A DNA stretch of 64,000 nucleotides, taken from an uncultured Flavobacteriales bacterium. GTDB taxonomy: Bacteria > Bacteroidota > Bacteroidia > Flavobacteriales > Crocinitomicaceae. Below the pieces are notes generated by a model. It did not search any database. It worked only from the letters and a program-made list of their open reading frames with translations, and had not been told where the DNA came from. The position numbers and the translations under genes were made by a program. This document shows positions 17,868 to 26,667 of this stretch, in pieces; positions within the stretch are counted from its first letter, which is position 1, and each line of letters begins with the position of its first letter. The DNA is taken from the NCBI GenBank assembly GCA_946480815.1, contig CAMLLB010000004.1, forward strand, positions 1 to 64,000, in the 5' to 3' direction.

Positions 17868-20684
17868 TTACTTCGATAAGTGCATGTTTCTTTCCGAATA
17901 GATCTTTGTAAAGAACGGATCCTTTAAATTCTTGATGAAACGGATCGCTTCACCTGTCGATTTCATTTCAGGCCCTAATTCCTTCTTCACATCCGGGAAT
18001 TTCTCGTAGGAGAATACCGGGATCTTGATCGCATATCCTTCTTTTTTCGGGTTGAAATTGAAATCTTTCACTTTCTTCTCGCCCAGCATTACCTTTGTTG
18101 CATAGTTCACATACGGTTCATCGTATGCTTTTGCAATGAACGGTACGGTACGGGAAGCACGCGGGTTCGCTTCGATTACATATACTTTATCGTCTTTGAT
18201 CGCGAACTGGATATTGATCAATCCAACTGTTTTCAACGCAACTGCAATTTTCTTCGTGATATCTTCGATCTGTTGCATTACGAAATCTCCCAGGTTGTAT
18301 GGAGGAAGAACCGCATACGAATCCCCGGAGTGAATTCCTGCAGGCTCAATGTGTTGCATCACACCAATGATGTACACGTCTTTTCCATCACAAATTGCAT
18401 CCGCTTCCGCTTCAATCGCTCCGCCAAGGAAGTGGTCAAGCAAGATCTGGTTGCTTCCCATTTCATTAATGATGTCCACTACATGGTGCTCCAACTCTTC
18501 TTTGTTGATGACAATTTTCATTTTCTGACCACCCAATACATAAGAAGGTCGAACCAACAATGGGAAGCCAAGGTTATTGGATAATTCCAATGCCTGTTCT
18601 GCACTTTCTACCACTCCGTATTTCGGGAAAGGAATGCTATGCTCTTCCAATACTTTTGAAAAACGTCCACGGTCTTCAGCCAAATCAAGCGCTTCAAAAC
18701 TTGTTCCCAGGATTTTAATCCCGTAACGTTCCAGTTTTTCAGCCAATTTCAAAGCTGTTTGACCACCCAACTGAACAATCACACCTTCCGGCTTTTCGTG
18801 TTGGATAATATCGTAAATGTGTTCCCAGAAAACCGGCTCGAAGTACAGTTTATCTGCCGTATCGAAATCCGTAGAAACCGTTTCCGGGTTACAATTGATC
18901 ATGATCGTTTCGTAACCGCATTCTTTAGCAGCCAATACTCCGTGTACACACGAATAATCGAATTCGATTCCCTGTCCGATACGGTTTGGCCCTGAACCCA
19001 AAACCACTACTTTTTTCCGGTCGCTAACGATACTTTCGTTTTCGTATTCGAATGTAGAATAATAATAAGGTGTTTGTGCATCAAATTCTGCAGCACAGGT
19101 ATCAACCAGTTTAAATACACGGTTAATTCCCATTTCAGAACGCTTATTGTGCACTTCTGATTCCAGACAACGCAGTAAATGTGCAACCTGACGGTCAGCA
19201 TATCCTTTTTGTTTCGCTTCGAACATCAGTTCTTTCGGGATATTCCCCAAATGATATTTCTCAATGCGGCGCTCCAGTTTGATCAGGTCCTCAATTTGTT
19301 TCAGGAACCAGGTATCGATGCGGGTTTTTTCAAAAATCGTTTTAAACGGAATTCCCAGTTTGATCGCATCATATACGTGGAACAAGCGATTCCAGCTCGG
19401 GTTTTCCAAAGAATGAAGGATCGCATCCTGGTTGGTCAATTCTTTTCCGTCAGCTCCCAAACCGTTTCGGTTGATCTCTAAGGACTGACAAGCTTTTTGC
19501 AAAGCTTCCTGGAATGAACGGCCAATTCCCATTACCTCACCTACTGATTTCATCTGAAGTCCGATTCTGCGGTCTGTTCCAGGGAATTTATTGAAATTCC
19601 AACGAGGTATTTTCACGATCACATAATCCAACGTCGGCTCGAACAAAGCGGAAGTCGTTTTTGTAATCTGGTTGCTCAATTCATCCAAATGGTAACCAAT
19701 CGCCAATTTCGCGGCGATCTTCGCGATCGGATAACCCGTTGCTTTTGATGCCAGTGCCGATGAACGGGATACACGCGGGTTGATCTCAATTGCAATAATA
19801 TCTTCGTTCTCATCCGGTGAAACTGCGAACTGTACGTTACATCCTCCGGCAAAATTCCCGATTGAGCGCATCATTTTGATCGCCATATCACGCATTCGCT
19901 GGAACGTTGTGTCTGATAAGGTCATTGCCGGTGCAACAGTGATTGAATCCCCTGTATGGATTCCGATCGGATCAAAGTTCTCAATGGAACAAATGATCAC
20001 CACGTTATCGTTTGCATCACGCAATAATTCCAATTCGTATTCTTTCCAGCCGATCAGGGCTTTATCGATCATTACTTCATGGATCGGCGATAATTGCAAA
20101 CCGCGTTCCAATAAACCGTCAAATTCTTTCGGATCATAAACAATAGATGCTCCCGAACCTCCCAAAGTATAAGAAGGTCTGATACACAGCGGGAACCCGA
20201 AATCCTGGGCAATTTCTTTTCCTTCCAGGAAAGATTTCGCCGTAGCTTGCGGGGCCATACCCACACCTATTTCCCCCATCAACTCACGGAATGCCTCGCG
20301 GTTCTCCGTAATTTCAATAGCAGCGATATCCACACCGATGATTTTCACACCGTACTCTTCCCAAATTCCCATTTCATCGCATTTGATAGCGAGATTCAGA
20401 CCTGTTTGACCTCCCATAGTAGGCAGTACTGCATCGATTTTATGATTTTTCAAAATTTCGATGATACTTTCAGGTTCAAGTGGTTGCAGGTAAACGTTAT
20501 CAGCAACAACCTTATCAGTCATGATCGTAGCCGGATTCGAGTTGATCAATGTTACTTCAATACCTTCTTCGCGAAGCGAACGAGCGGCTTGAGAACCTGA
20601 GTAATCGAATTCACATGCTTGACCAATAACGATGGGACCTGAACCGATGATTAGTACGGACTTAATGGAATTGTTTTTCGGCAT
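17868..20684 (-). CDS. carB: Carbamoyl-phosphate synthase large subunit (short form)
   Basis: The 938-aa product makes carbamoyl phosphate from ammonia, bicarbonate and two ATP, for arginine and pyrimidine synthesis, with the CarA subunit as glutaminase. Both ATP-grasp halves are complete: KSVLIIGSGPIVIGQACEFD at the N-terminus and KKVVVLGSGPNRIGQGIEFD at about 560, with the conserved ARSLREEG and EINPRVSRSSALASKATG in the first half and EANPRASRTVPFIAKA in the second. The protein stops after SERNMHLSK, where the MGS-like allosteric domain of the roughly 1070-aa E. coli enzyme would begin; this short form is common in Bacteroidota. carA is not in the window. Confidence 0.97.
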   Translation of the reverse strand: MPKNNSIKSVLIIGSGPIVIGQACEFDYSGSQAARSLREEGIEVTLINSNPATIMTDKVVADNVYLQPLEPESIIEILKNHKIDAVLPTMGGQTGLNLAIKCDEMGIWEEYGVKIIGVDIAAIEITENREAFRELMGEIGVGMAPQATAKSFLEGKEIAQDFGFPLCIRPSYTLGGSGASIVYDPKEFDGLLERGLQLSPIHEVMIDKALIGWKEYELELLRDANDNVVIICSIENFDPIGIHTGDSITVAPAMTLSDTTFQRMRDMAIKMMRSIGNFAGGCNVQFAVSPDENEDIIAIEINPRVSRSSALASKATGYPIAKIAAKLAIGYHLDELSNQITKTTSALFEPTLDYVIVKIPRWNFNKFPGTDRRIGLQMKSVGEVMGIGRSFQEALQKACQSLEINRNGLGADGKELTNQDAILHSLENPSWNRLFHVYDAIKLGIPFKTIFEKTRIDTWFLKQIEDLIKLERRIEKYHLGNIPKELMFEAKQKGYADRQVAHLLRCLESEVHNKRSEMGINRVFKLVDTCAAEFDAQTPYYYSTFEYENESIVSDRKKVVVLGSGPNRIGQGIEFDYSCVHGVLAAKECGYETIMINCNPETVSTDFDTADKLYFEPVFWEHIYDIIQHEKPEGVIVQLGGQTALKLAEKLERYGIKILGTSFEALDLAEDRGRFSKVLEEHSIPFPKYGVVESAEQALELSNNLGFPLLVRPSYVLGGQKMKIVINKEELEHHVVDIINEMGSNQILLDHFLGGAIEAEADAICDGKDVYIIGVMQHIEPAGIHSGDSYAVLPPYNLGDFVMQQIEDITKKIAVALKTVGLINIQFAIKDDKVYVIEANPRASRTVPFIAKAYDEPYVNYATKVMLGEKKVKDFNFNPKKEGYAIKIPVFSYEKFPDVKKELGPEMKSTGEAIRFIKNLKDPFFTKIYSERNMHLSK

Positions 20685-20774
20685 TTATGCGCTTTTTAAG
20701 AGTTCAATTTGTAATTTTTGTAATCAAATCTTTGCAACACGGTAAATGGCTCTACCTATACTACAAATTGAGCG

Positions 20775-20807
20775 CAAATTTACAGAAATAAATCCGGATT
20801 TCTGCAA
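20775..20807 (-). promoter_or_regulatory. Promoter of carB (-33 TTG / -7 TAAATTTG)
   Basis: On the minus strand TTG (20807-20805), a 22-nt spacer and TAAATTTG (20782-20775) fit the TTG-N17-23-TAnnTTTG consensus. The leader to the ATG at 20684 would be about 85 nt, long enough for leader regulation, though no clear attenuator was found. Confidence 0.45.
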
Positions 20808-20841
20808 AACCGATTTTGTTTTTTACGGAGTTATTAACAGG

Positions 20842-20877
20842 ATAATTCCGAATTACGAATGCCGAATTACGAATTAG
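20842..20877. repeat. GAATT-type degenerate intergenic repeat
   Basis: ATAATTCCGAATTACGAATG then CCGAATTACGAATTAG repeat the same 8-9 nt word four times in the gap between carB and the divergent membrane gene. Confidence 0.65.
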
Positions 20878-20942
20878 GGTCTGCTCTAAGTTGTTTTAAT
20901 ATTATGCATATTTGTATCACTATACTTAAAACTTTCCAATTT

Positions 20943-21494
20943 ATGACCATTCGTACTTTCTGGCATTTAATTATCAAATCCATGGGAATCTGGATCGTAA
21001 TCCATGGAATTATGTCGCTTCCTGAGCTGGTAATGGATTTTTTAACGGTTTATAACGCTCCATACGGTACTTCGGAAGTCATTGCTTTCCAAATACTATT
21101 TTTAATTGTCCCTATCATCTTTTACTTATTTGTTTTGCGGTTTCTGGTTTTGAAATCCCAAATTGTAATCGATTTATTGAGGCTTGAAAAAGGGTTTACA
21201 GATACTAAGATCGATATTTCGTTGCCTTACGATAAAGTTTTAAGAGTCATCATTATTTTAATTGGGGGAATTTTACTCGTCACTGCAATTCCAAATTTAT
21301 TCGAGAATCTGTATTCCTTTCTTACGGAAAATCTTCCATTCAACGCCAGTCCGAGATCCACCAGTTTAATTGTGGGAATCCTTCAATCCATAAGCGGTTT
21401 TTTGATTATGACTAACAGTGATACTGTCCAAGGGTACATTAAGAAAAAAAGTGGAGAAGCTGAAAGTAAACAGTTAGATAAAGAGGAATTTTAG
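20943..21494 (+). CDS. Four-helix membrane protein, paralogue of the next gene
   Basis: From the ATG at 20943 the product is 183 aa; the ORF from 20859 starts in the GAATT repeat and adds a sequence with no counterpart in the paralogue, so it is rejected. MTIRTFWHLIIKSMGIWIVI aligns with MSSRAFWLLSLKTLGMWLII of 21600-22133. There are four hydrophobic segments with a short charged C-terminal tail. DYKxxR-type motifs are absent and no family is recognised. A DUF2975-like membrane family is a loose possibility. Confidence 0.72.
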   Translation: MTIRTFWHLIIKSMGIWIVIHGIMSLPELVMDFLTVYNAPYGTSEVIAFQILFLIVPIIFYLFVLRFLVLKSQIVIDLLRLEKGFTDTKIDISLPYDKVLRVIIILIGGILLVTAIPNLFENLYSFLTENLPFNASPRSTSLIVGILQSISGFLIMTNSDTVQGYIKKKSGEAESKQLDKEEF

Positions 21495-21599
21495 CTGATT
21501 ATGAATAAAAAAATAACATCTAAGTAATTATTAATGAAGTTATTTGGATTAATCATATTTTTTAATGAATTTCACATTAACTACAAAATTACTTAACTA

Positions 21600-22133
21600 A
21601 TGTCTTCACGCGCGTTTTGGCTTTTAAGCCTAAAAACACTTGGTATGTGGTTAATCATTAACTTGTTTATTTCCTTACCAGGTATGATTTACAATCTGAT
21701 AAATCTCTTGACAACTCCTGCTTCAGGGGTAGATGTAACAATTGAAATTGCATATTTTATTTTTGTCTTCGTGATTTATTTCCTCATTTTCCAGTTTTTG
21801 ATTTTGAGATCATATCGAATAATTGATTTTTTTAAGTTGGATAAAGCTTTTGAAGGAATCCGGATTAACCTGGCAGTACCTTACAACAAGTTACTGAAAA
21901 TTGTCATTGTGCTTATCGGCGGAGCGCTTCTTATAAAATCAATCCCAAACCTGGTAGAAAATATCTATCTATTCCTTGAAGGAGACTCATTGTTCAGTCA
22001 AAGCCCAAAAACGATCAACATCATTATTTATTCTACGCTGGCGGTCATCAGTTTACTGATCATGACCAATAGTAATGTTGTATGGCGCTATATCAATAAG
22101 AAACAGAAAAGCAGAAAGCAGGCAATCGGATAA
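21600..22133 (+). CDS. Four-helix membrane protein, tandem paralogue
   Basis: 177 aa, colinear with the preceding 183-aa gene over its whole length, including the motifs AVPYNKLLKIVIVLIGGALL and SLPYDKVLRVIIILIGGILL at the same place and a shared LLIMTNSNVVW/FLIMTNSDTVQ ending. The 105-nt gap between them and a conserved N-terminus point to tandem duplication. Function unknown. Confidence 0.75.
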   Translation: MSSRAFWLLSLKTLGMWLIINLFISLPGMIYNLINLLTTPASGVDVTIEIAYFIFVFVIYFLIFQFLILRSYRIIDFFKLDKAFEGIRINLAVPYNKLLKIVIVLIGGALLIKSIPNLVENIYLFLEGDSLFSQSPKTINIIIYSTLAVISLLIMTNSNVVWRYINKKQKSRKQAIG

Positions 22134-22134
22134 A

Positions 22135-23565
22135 TCAATTCTGGATGATCTTGGTCTGATCGAAGTACTTTTTTGCCTTCATTTCCTTTAGTAACAAATC
22201 CAGATTGGCTTTATCTGTGGCATACAGCACCATGACCGGTCGTTTTTTCGCATCAAAAAAGCAATAAACCTTATTCGGCACCATTTTTACCTTTGAAAGT
22301 TCCGGAAAGAGCTTTTTTAATTCTTTAATTGTTGCTTCCTGGCTGCGATCCAACAATATCAATTGCGTTTGCGGATCGTTTTTTAAATAATCAACGGCAG
22401 TCGGATCAAGTATCGGTGATGAAAGATTCCTGTTCGACATTTGAAAATAAGTTCCGATCGAATTCATCAACTGATCCAATTCGGCACTTGTTTCCGCATC
22501 ACAGTAAATCGAAACACGGTTGATTAAAATCCCGTAATCTGTTATTGAATTCGGGAATGCAGCACCGAACAGATCAACGGCTTTATCTACAAATTCCCGA
22601 TCGATCTGTTTATTATTTGAAATGTATTCTTCAACTAAAGGATAAAGCGCTTTTCCAAATCCGTTAATGTATTCATTGTCGTACCACGGAGCCGGATCCA
22701 ATTCCCCACTTAAAGATTTGTAAGCCCAGCCATTTCCCAAAACAGTAGCCAATCCTTCGTCAAAGAAATTATACGCAAACCGGCTGTATGGCGATTTGTT
22801 TTCCGCAAACCACTGGTCTATTGTGTGTTCGAATTCTGCCGGCTGTTCATCATACAGCACGTGACACATTTCGTGCAAGACAACACCAATTCTTCCCACA
22901 TGATCGGTTTCTTCGGTCAATACTCCGATACACAAACTGTTTGCGTGCGGTGTTGCCGTACTGCTTCCGCTTGCTCCCGGAATCGGGTAAAGTGCCACCT
23001 GAAAAGGGACTTCTTTGATCCAGCAGGAATTGTAAAAGTGATTGATCTTAGTAAAGGATTCAGAACACTGCGCAGTGTATTTCTCCAAAGCGACCCGTTG
23101 TTCATTCAGTTTTGCTTCATAGTCTTTCCAGATCAAGCGGTCATAATACACTTCGGCAGTCTGCATAACGGTAATCAGTTTCTGCAATTCGCTGTTCGGT
23201 AAAACCCCGATAATTTTATCCCTGAATTCAGGAATAGTAGTTGAATTGACTAATGCAATATCAATGAAATCATATGTCGTGCGTGTTTGTCTGCGATTCG
23301 CAGGAAATTCTTCTCTTCTGAACCGGTAATCCAATTGAATGTGACTGAAATCCGTTGCCAGTTGTTCAAACTCCTTATCTCCTTTCGTTTTCTCATCAAT
23401 AAACTGTTGAAGCGTATGGGATGTGGTATGATTGTAAATGGAAGCTTCCAGGAAATTGAAAATGCAATACGGTTTACTGATTTTGAATTGGAAACCGATC
23501 GTGTTTTGGGAGAATGTGCTTTGGACAAAGCAGCTAAGCAAAGTAAGAAGAAGGAGCTTTTTCAT
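22135..23565 (-). CDS. Putative secreted zinc metallopeptidase (HExxH)
   Basis: The 476-aa product has a signal peptide (MKKLLLLTLLSCFVQSTFSQ). It carries an HExxH motif, VLHEMCHVLYDEQ, with His231, Glu232 and His235, and a likely third zinc ligand, Glu270, in FFDEGLATVLGNG 35 residues later, a gluzincin-like pattern. The surrounding sequence matches no peptidase family I can name, so activity is inferred from the motif alone. It would act in the periplasm or outside the cell. The gene ends 2 nt from the convergent membrane gene and no terminator is evident between them. Confidence 0.7.
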   Translation of the reverse strand: MKKLLLLTLLSCFVQSTFSQNTIGFQFKISKPYCIFNFLEASIYNHTTSHTLQQFIDEKTKGDKEFEQLATDFSHIQLDYRFRREEFPANRRQTRTTYDFIDIALVNSTTIPEFRDKIIGVLPNSELQKLITVMQTAEVYYDRLIWKDYEAKLNEQRVALEKYTAQCSESFTKINHFYNSCWIKEVPFQVALYPIPGASGSSTATPHANSLCIGVLTEETDHVGRIGVVLHEMCHVLYDEQPAEFEHTIDQWFAENKSPYSRFAYNFFDEGLATVLGNGWAYKSLSGELDPAPWYDNEYINGFGKALYPLVEEYISNNKQIDREFVDKAVDLFGAAFPNSITDYGILINRVSIYCDAETSAELDQLMNSIGTYFQMSNRNLSSPILDPTAVDYLKNDPQTQLILLDRSQEATIKELKKLFPELSKVKMVPNKVYCFFDAKKRPVMVLYATDKANLDLLLKEMKAKKYFDQTKIIQN

Positions 23566-23691
23566 GAATTTTGTTTTTAAGTTAGTGTCTGTAATTTTAG
23601 AAAAGTGACACCAATAAACCTATTTACTTACTAATTGGTTAAATCCGATCCTTTACACGAACCAAGTAGATTTCCCGGTTTTAATGATCAC

Positions 23692-24699
23692 TTACAGCAC
23701 AATATTATTCACCGGTGTCAAAGCTTCGGGCAGATTGGTTTCTCCCAGCATTTCACGCAGATCAATTTCAATCGTACGACTGATCTGTGAGATCGGAACG
23801 TCGTTCGCACTTCCTTCAAAAGGATTTTCTGTACTCTCGCCCACCTGCTCCAACGAAGTATAAACCCAGGAAACCAGGACGCTGAATGGCAATACCAGCC
23901 AAACCATGTGGCCTTTTATCGGTCCTTCCACGTAATCATTCAACTTTTGAAATTCCAGCAACATCCCGAATGGAAGCAGGAAACAAAACAAACGAATGAA
24001 AAACGTATTGATCGATGCAAACTGGCGTGGGTATGGGAAGTTCTTAATCCGTTCGCTTTTTCCCTGGTGCTCGAAAAATTCATTCAGGCATTTCTGCATT
24101 TCAACGTATTGATTGGAATCCATTTGACCTGCATCAAACAATTCGCGGAGTAATTTGGACTGTCGGGCAAGCAGCTGAGTAGCCCGGTTTTTTGTTTTCA
24201 AAAGTGCATCAATTTCCTCCTGCGGCAAATACTTGATCAATTCTGATTCCAGCGAAGTTTCGCGCTCCGGGATTTTATAGAATTGCTGATATTCTTTATT
24301 ATACGATTTCGAAGAAGTTTCCCAAGCCCTGCTGTCACGCATTTGATAACGAAGCGCTGTCAGCCAGGCAAAATGACGATAGATCAATTCTTTACTTTTC
24401 GCTTTATCTGAAATCACATCCCTACTCATGGCTCCCCAGGATCGGCTGCTGTTGACAATTGCTCCCCAGATCTGCCGTGCTTCCCAAGTACGGTTATAGG
24501 TTTGTGTATTCTTAAAACCGACAATAAAGGCCGTTGCCGTACCCAAAAGCGCCACGACTGTCCAGGGAATAGCAATCCAATGGATTTTAAAAACGTCAAA
24601 AAGTACCACTGGAATAATTCCGATAATCAACAACCAATAAATATTTCTTCTTGTCCAGATGAGGAATTCCTGTAAACGATATGATTTTCCTGAATGCAT
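23692..24699 (-). CDS. Bestrophin-family (UPF0187) membrane protein
   Basis: 335 aa with the bestrophin signature: RRNIYWLLIIGIIPVVLFD near the N-terminus, then TATAFIVGFKNTQTYNRTWE and ARQIWGAIVNSSRSWG. Hydrophobic segments fit the family's four-helix core. Bacterial bestrophins form homopentameric channels, reported for sodium or anions, in the inner membrane. No neighbouring gene hints at a role. Length is close to the family norm. Confidence 0.88.
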   Translation of the reverse strand: MHSGKSYRLQEFLIWTRRNIYWLLIIGIIPVVLFDVFKIHWIAIPWTVVALLGTATAFIVGFKNTQTYNRTWEARQIWGAIVNSSRSWGAMSRDVISDKAKSKELIYRHFAWLTALRYQMRDSRAWETSSKSYNKEYQQFYKIPERETSLESELIKYLPQEEIDALLKTKNRATQLLARQSKLLRELFDAGQMDSNQYVEMQKCLNEFFEHQGKSERIKNFPYPRQFASINTFFIRLFCFLLPFGMLLEFQKLNDYVEGPIKGHMVWLVLPFSVLVSWVYTSLEQVGESTENPFEGSANDVPISQISRTIEIDLREMLGETNLPEALTPVNNIVL

Positions 24700-25083
24700 C
24701 TTAATTAATTATGAATGCCAAATTACGGATTGTAACAAACCTGCGATTCACTAAAACTAATTAATTTTCATTTGAAGCAAAATCTTACCAGCCTGTTCAC
24801 TACCTAATTTCCGTGCTTTTTTCAATGAATTTATTTAAGATAAATCCTACCCTGGTTAAATGAACTCCCGTAAAATCCGGCTTTAAAAAAATTTCCGGGT
24901 GAAACCATCCATGTTTCACTCTTTTAAAGCAGTTCTTTCCCATACAGACAAAGGGGAGTTCCTAATATCGCGAACATAGAACGGAAAAACGCGCATCCTC
25001 CGAACCTAATTCACCTGATTATTTCATGAACAACGCCATTCTTTAAACGGAAAACGGTACCTTTACAGGAAAATAGCAGTTCC
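24700..25083. other. 384-nt gap with inverted repeats
   Basis: No coding sequence was found. It starts with a GAATT-type repeat (24702-24731: AATTATGAATGCC, then AAATTACGGATT). In the middle is a nested inverted repeat: GTGAAAC at 24899-24905 pairs with GTTTCAC at 24913-24919, and an outer pair CTTTAAAA (24881-24888) / TTTTAAAG (24922-24929) encloses it. A TACCTTTA close to TAnnTTTG lies about 20 nt before the ATG at 25084. The hairpin may be an operator or a structured leader. Confidence 0.45.
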
Positions 25084-25578
25084 ATGAAATTGGTTTTAAA
25101 TCAGCATCAGATTGAGCAAAAGATCATGCGTTTGGCGCATGAAATTTTAGAGAACACCTACGGAATTCCCGAATTATTCATTGGAGGAATTACCGGTAAC
25201 GGGGAAACCTTTGCACAACAGATCACTGAGATTATTCGAAAAAACAGCTCACAGGAAGTAACTTACTTCAAAATTGAACTGGATAAAGACCATCCCCTGG
25301 ATTCAACTATTCAGTGTTCCATAGATCCGACATTGTTTCACGGTAAATTGGTCATCCTTGTTGATGATGTGATCAATTCCGGAACAACCATGCAGTACGG
25401 TGTAATGAAAATCCTGGAACAACCTGTCCGCAGTGTAAAAACAGTTGCTCTGGTAGACCGGATGCACCGCAGATATCCTATCAAATGTGATTTTGTAGGA
25501 ATGACTTTAACAACAACACTGGGTGAACGCGTGGAAGTAATGCCTTCAAACGGTTCACTGGAAGCATTTTTGGTGTAA
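25084..25578 (+). CDS. PyrR-like phosphoribosyltransferase-family protein
   Basis: 164 aa with the PRPP-binding signature [18 protein letters not shown], whose acidic pair is Asp94-Asp95, and a type I phosphoribosyltransferase layout. Start and end resemble PyrR ([20 protein letters not shown]), the bifunctional regulator and uracil phosphoribosyltransferase of pyrimidine genes. Its neighbour murQ has no known link to pyrimidines. Whether it is a regulator or a salvage enzyme cannot be told. The GTTCAAA repeat array lies directly behind it. Confidence 0.78.
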   Translation: MKLVLNQHQIEQKIMRLAHEILENTYGIPELFIGGITGNGETFAQQITEIIRKNSSQEVTYFKIELDKDHPLDSTIQCSIDPTLFHGKLVILVDDVINSGTTMQYGVMKILEQPVRSVKTVALVDRMHRRYPIKCDFVGMTLTTTLGERVEVMPSNGSLEAFLV

Positions 25579-25585
25579 CAAAAAA

Positions 25586-25692
25586 TGTTCAAAGGTTAAA
25601 ATGGTTCAAAAAGTCCAACCCTTTACCTTATAGTTCTTCCCTTTTGAACTTTTCAACTTTGAACGATTTAACTTTTGAACTCTTTGAACTTT
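25586..25692. repeat. GTTCAAA-type inverted repeat array
   Basis: The left part (GTTCAAAGGTTAAA, ATGGTTCAAAAAGTCC) and the right part (CTTTTGAACTTTTCAACTTT, GAACGATTTAACTTTTGAAC, TCTTTGAACTTTC) contain the same GTTCAAA/TTTGAAC words in opposite orientation, so the array can fold on itself. It fills almost all of the gap between the phosphoribosyltransferase and murQ. A frame running from 25644 through it is not the murQ start. Confidence 0.65.
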
Positions 25693-25697
25693 CATTT

Positions 25698-26507
25698 ATG
25701 AAACGAATAACAGAATCGGAAAGCAATCATCATTACCTGGATAAGATGTCCACAAGGGATCTTTTGATCGGGATCAATGAGGAAGATCATACTGTTCCCC
25801 TGGCCGTTGAAAAAGAAATCCCGCAAATCGAAAAATTGGTTGACGGATGTGTTGAACGTATGCGTGATGGTGGCCGTTTGTTTTATATGGGAGCCGGTAC
25901 AAGTGGCCGTTTGGGAATCGTAGACGCAAGCGAATGCCCTCCTACTTTCGGGGTTCCTCACGGAATGGTAATCGGAATTATTGCCGGTGGGGACCAGGCT
26001 ATCCGTAAAGCTGTTGAATTTGCTGAAGACAACCGGGAACAAGGCTGGAAAGATCTCGAAGCTTTTGATATTACCGAAAAAGACATTGTGGTCGGAATTG
26101 CCGCTTCCGGGACAACACCTTATGTTCTTGGGGCTTTGGAAACTGCAAGAAAACATGGAATTTTAACCGGCGGTATTTCCTGCAATCCGGGTTCCCCTTT
26201 GAGTCAATTAGCGGATATCGCCATTACACCTGTTGTAGGGCCTGAATTTGTTACCGGAAGTACACGCATGAAAAGCGGAACTGCTCAAAAATTGGTTCTA
26301 AACATGCTTTCAACAGCAATCATGATCCGTTTGGGAAGAGTGAAAGGAAACCGCATGGTAGACATGCAATTATCCAACGAAAAACTAGTCGACCGCGGAA
26401 CAAAAATGGTCATGGATGCAACCGGTCTGGACGAACAACAAGCAAACGAATTGTTGTTGAAATACGGTTCAGTGCGAGCTGCAGTAGATGCCCAGGGCAA
26501 AGGATAA
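25698..26507 (+). CDS. murQ: N-acetylmuramic acid 6-phosphate etherase
   Basis: From the ATG at 25698 ([20 protein letters not shown]) the product is 269 aa, a normal length for the family. It cleaves the lactyl ether of MurNAc-6-phosphate to GlcNAc-6-phosphate in cell-wall recycling. The SIS-domain core is clear: [20 protein letters not shown], then [30 protein letters not shown], and [20 protein letters not shown] with the phosphate-binding Ser/Thr loop. The ORF from 25644 begins in a repeat array and is rejected. No MurNAc kinase or transporter gene lies nearby. The protein is cytoplasmic. Confidence 0.95.
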   Translation: MKRITESESNHHYLDKMSTRDLLIGINEEDHTVPLAVEKEIPQIEKLVDGCVERMRDGGRLFYMGAGTSGRLGIVDASECPPTFGVPHGMVIGIIAGGDQAIRKAVEFAEDNREQGWKDLEAFDITEKDIVVGIAASGTTPYVLGALETARKHGILTGGISCNPGSPLSQLADIAITPVVGPEFVTGSTRMKSGTAQKLVLNMLSTAIMIRLGRVKGNRMVDMQLSNEKLVDRGTKMVMDATGLDEQQANELLLKYGSVRAAVDAQGKG

Positions 26508-26600
26508 GTCAAATAAATTGTTTTAGTATCTCTTTTTTACTTAAATCGTTACGGAATATTTGATCGGTTTTCTCTTATGACTCCTTATTTCCGATGTCTA

Positions 26601-26615
26601 TTTAGTTAGAACTAA
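26601..26615. promoter_or_regulatory. Short palindrome upstream of the 26668 gene
   Basis: TTAGTT (26602-26607), AG, AACTAA (26610-26615) form a 6-bp inverted repeat about 30 nt upstream of a TAGCTTTG -7 box (26642-26649). This is a possible operator, but such short palindromes arise by chance. Confidence 0.3.
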
Positions 26616-26641
26616 TCATAAGCAATACAGAGTTTATTAGC

Positions 26642-26649
26642 TAGCTTTG
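26642..26649 (+). promoter_or_regulatory. -7 box (TAGCTTTG) of the 26668 gene
   Basis: TAGCTTTG fits TAnnTTTG and ends 18 nt before the ATG at 26668. No -33 TTG is seen at the usual 17-23 nt. Confidence 0.4.
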
Positions 26650-26667
26650 TTTTTCCAATTAAAACAT

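Noticed and set aside
20859..20942. Upstream extension of the first tandem membrane gene
   Set aside because: It is translated from a GAATT-type repeat and has no counterpart in the paralogue at 21600.
25586..25692. CRISPR array from the GTTCAAA repeat
   Set aside because: Units are short, irregular and partly inverted, spacers are absent and no cas gene is in the window.
25644..25697. Upstream extension of murQ
   Set aside because: It is made of the GTTCAAA repeat; murQ family members start at [13 protein letters not shown] sequence.
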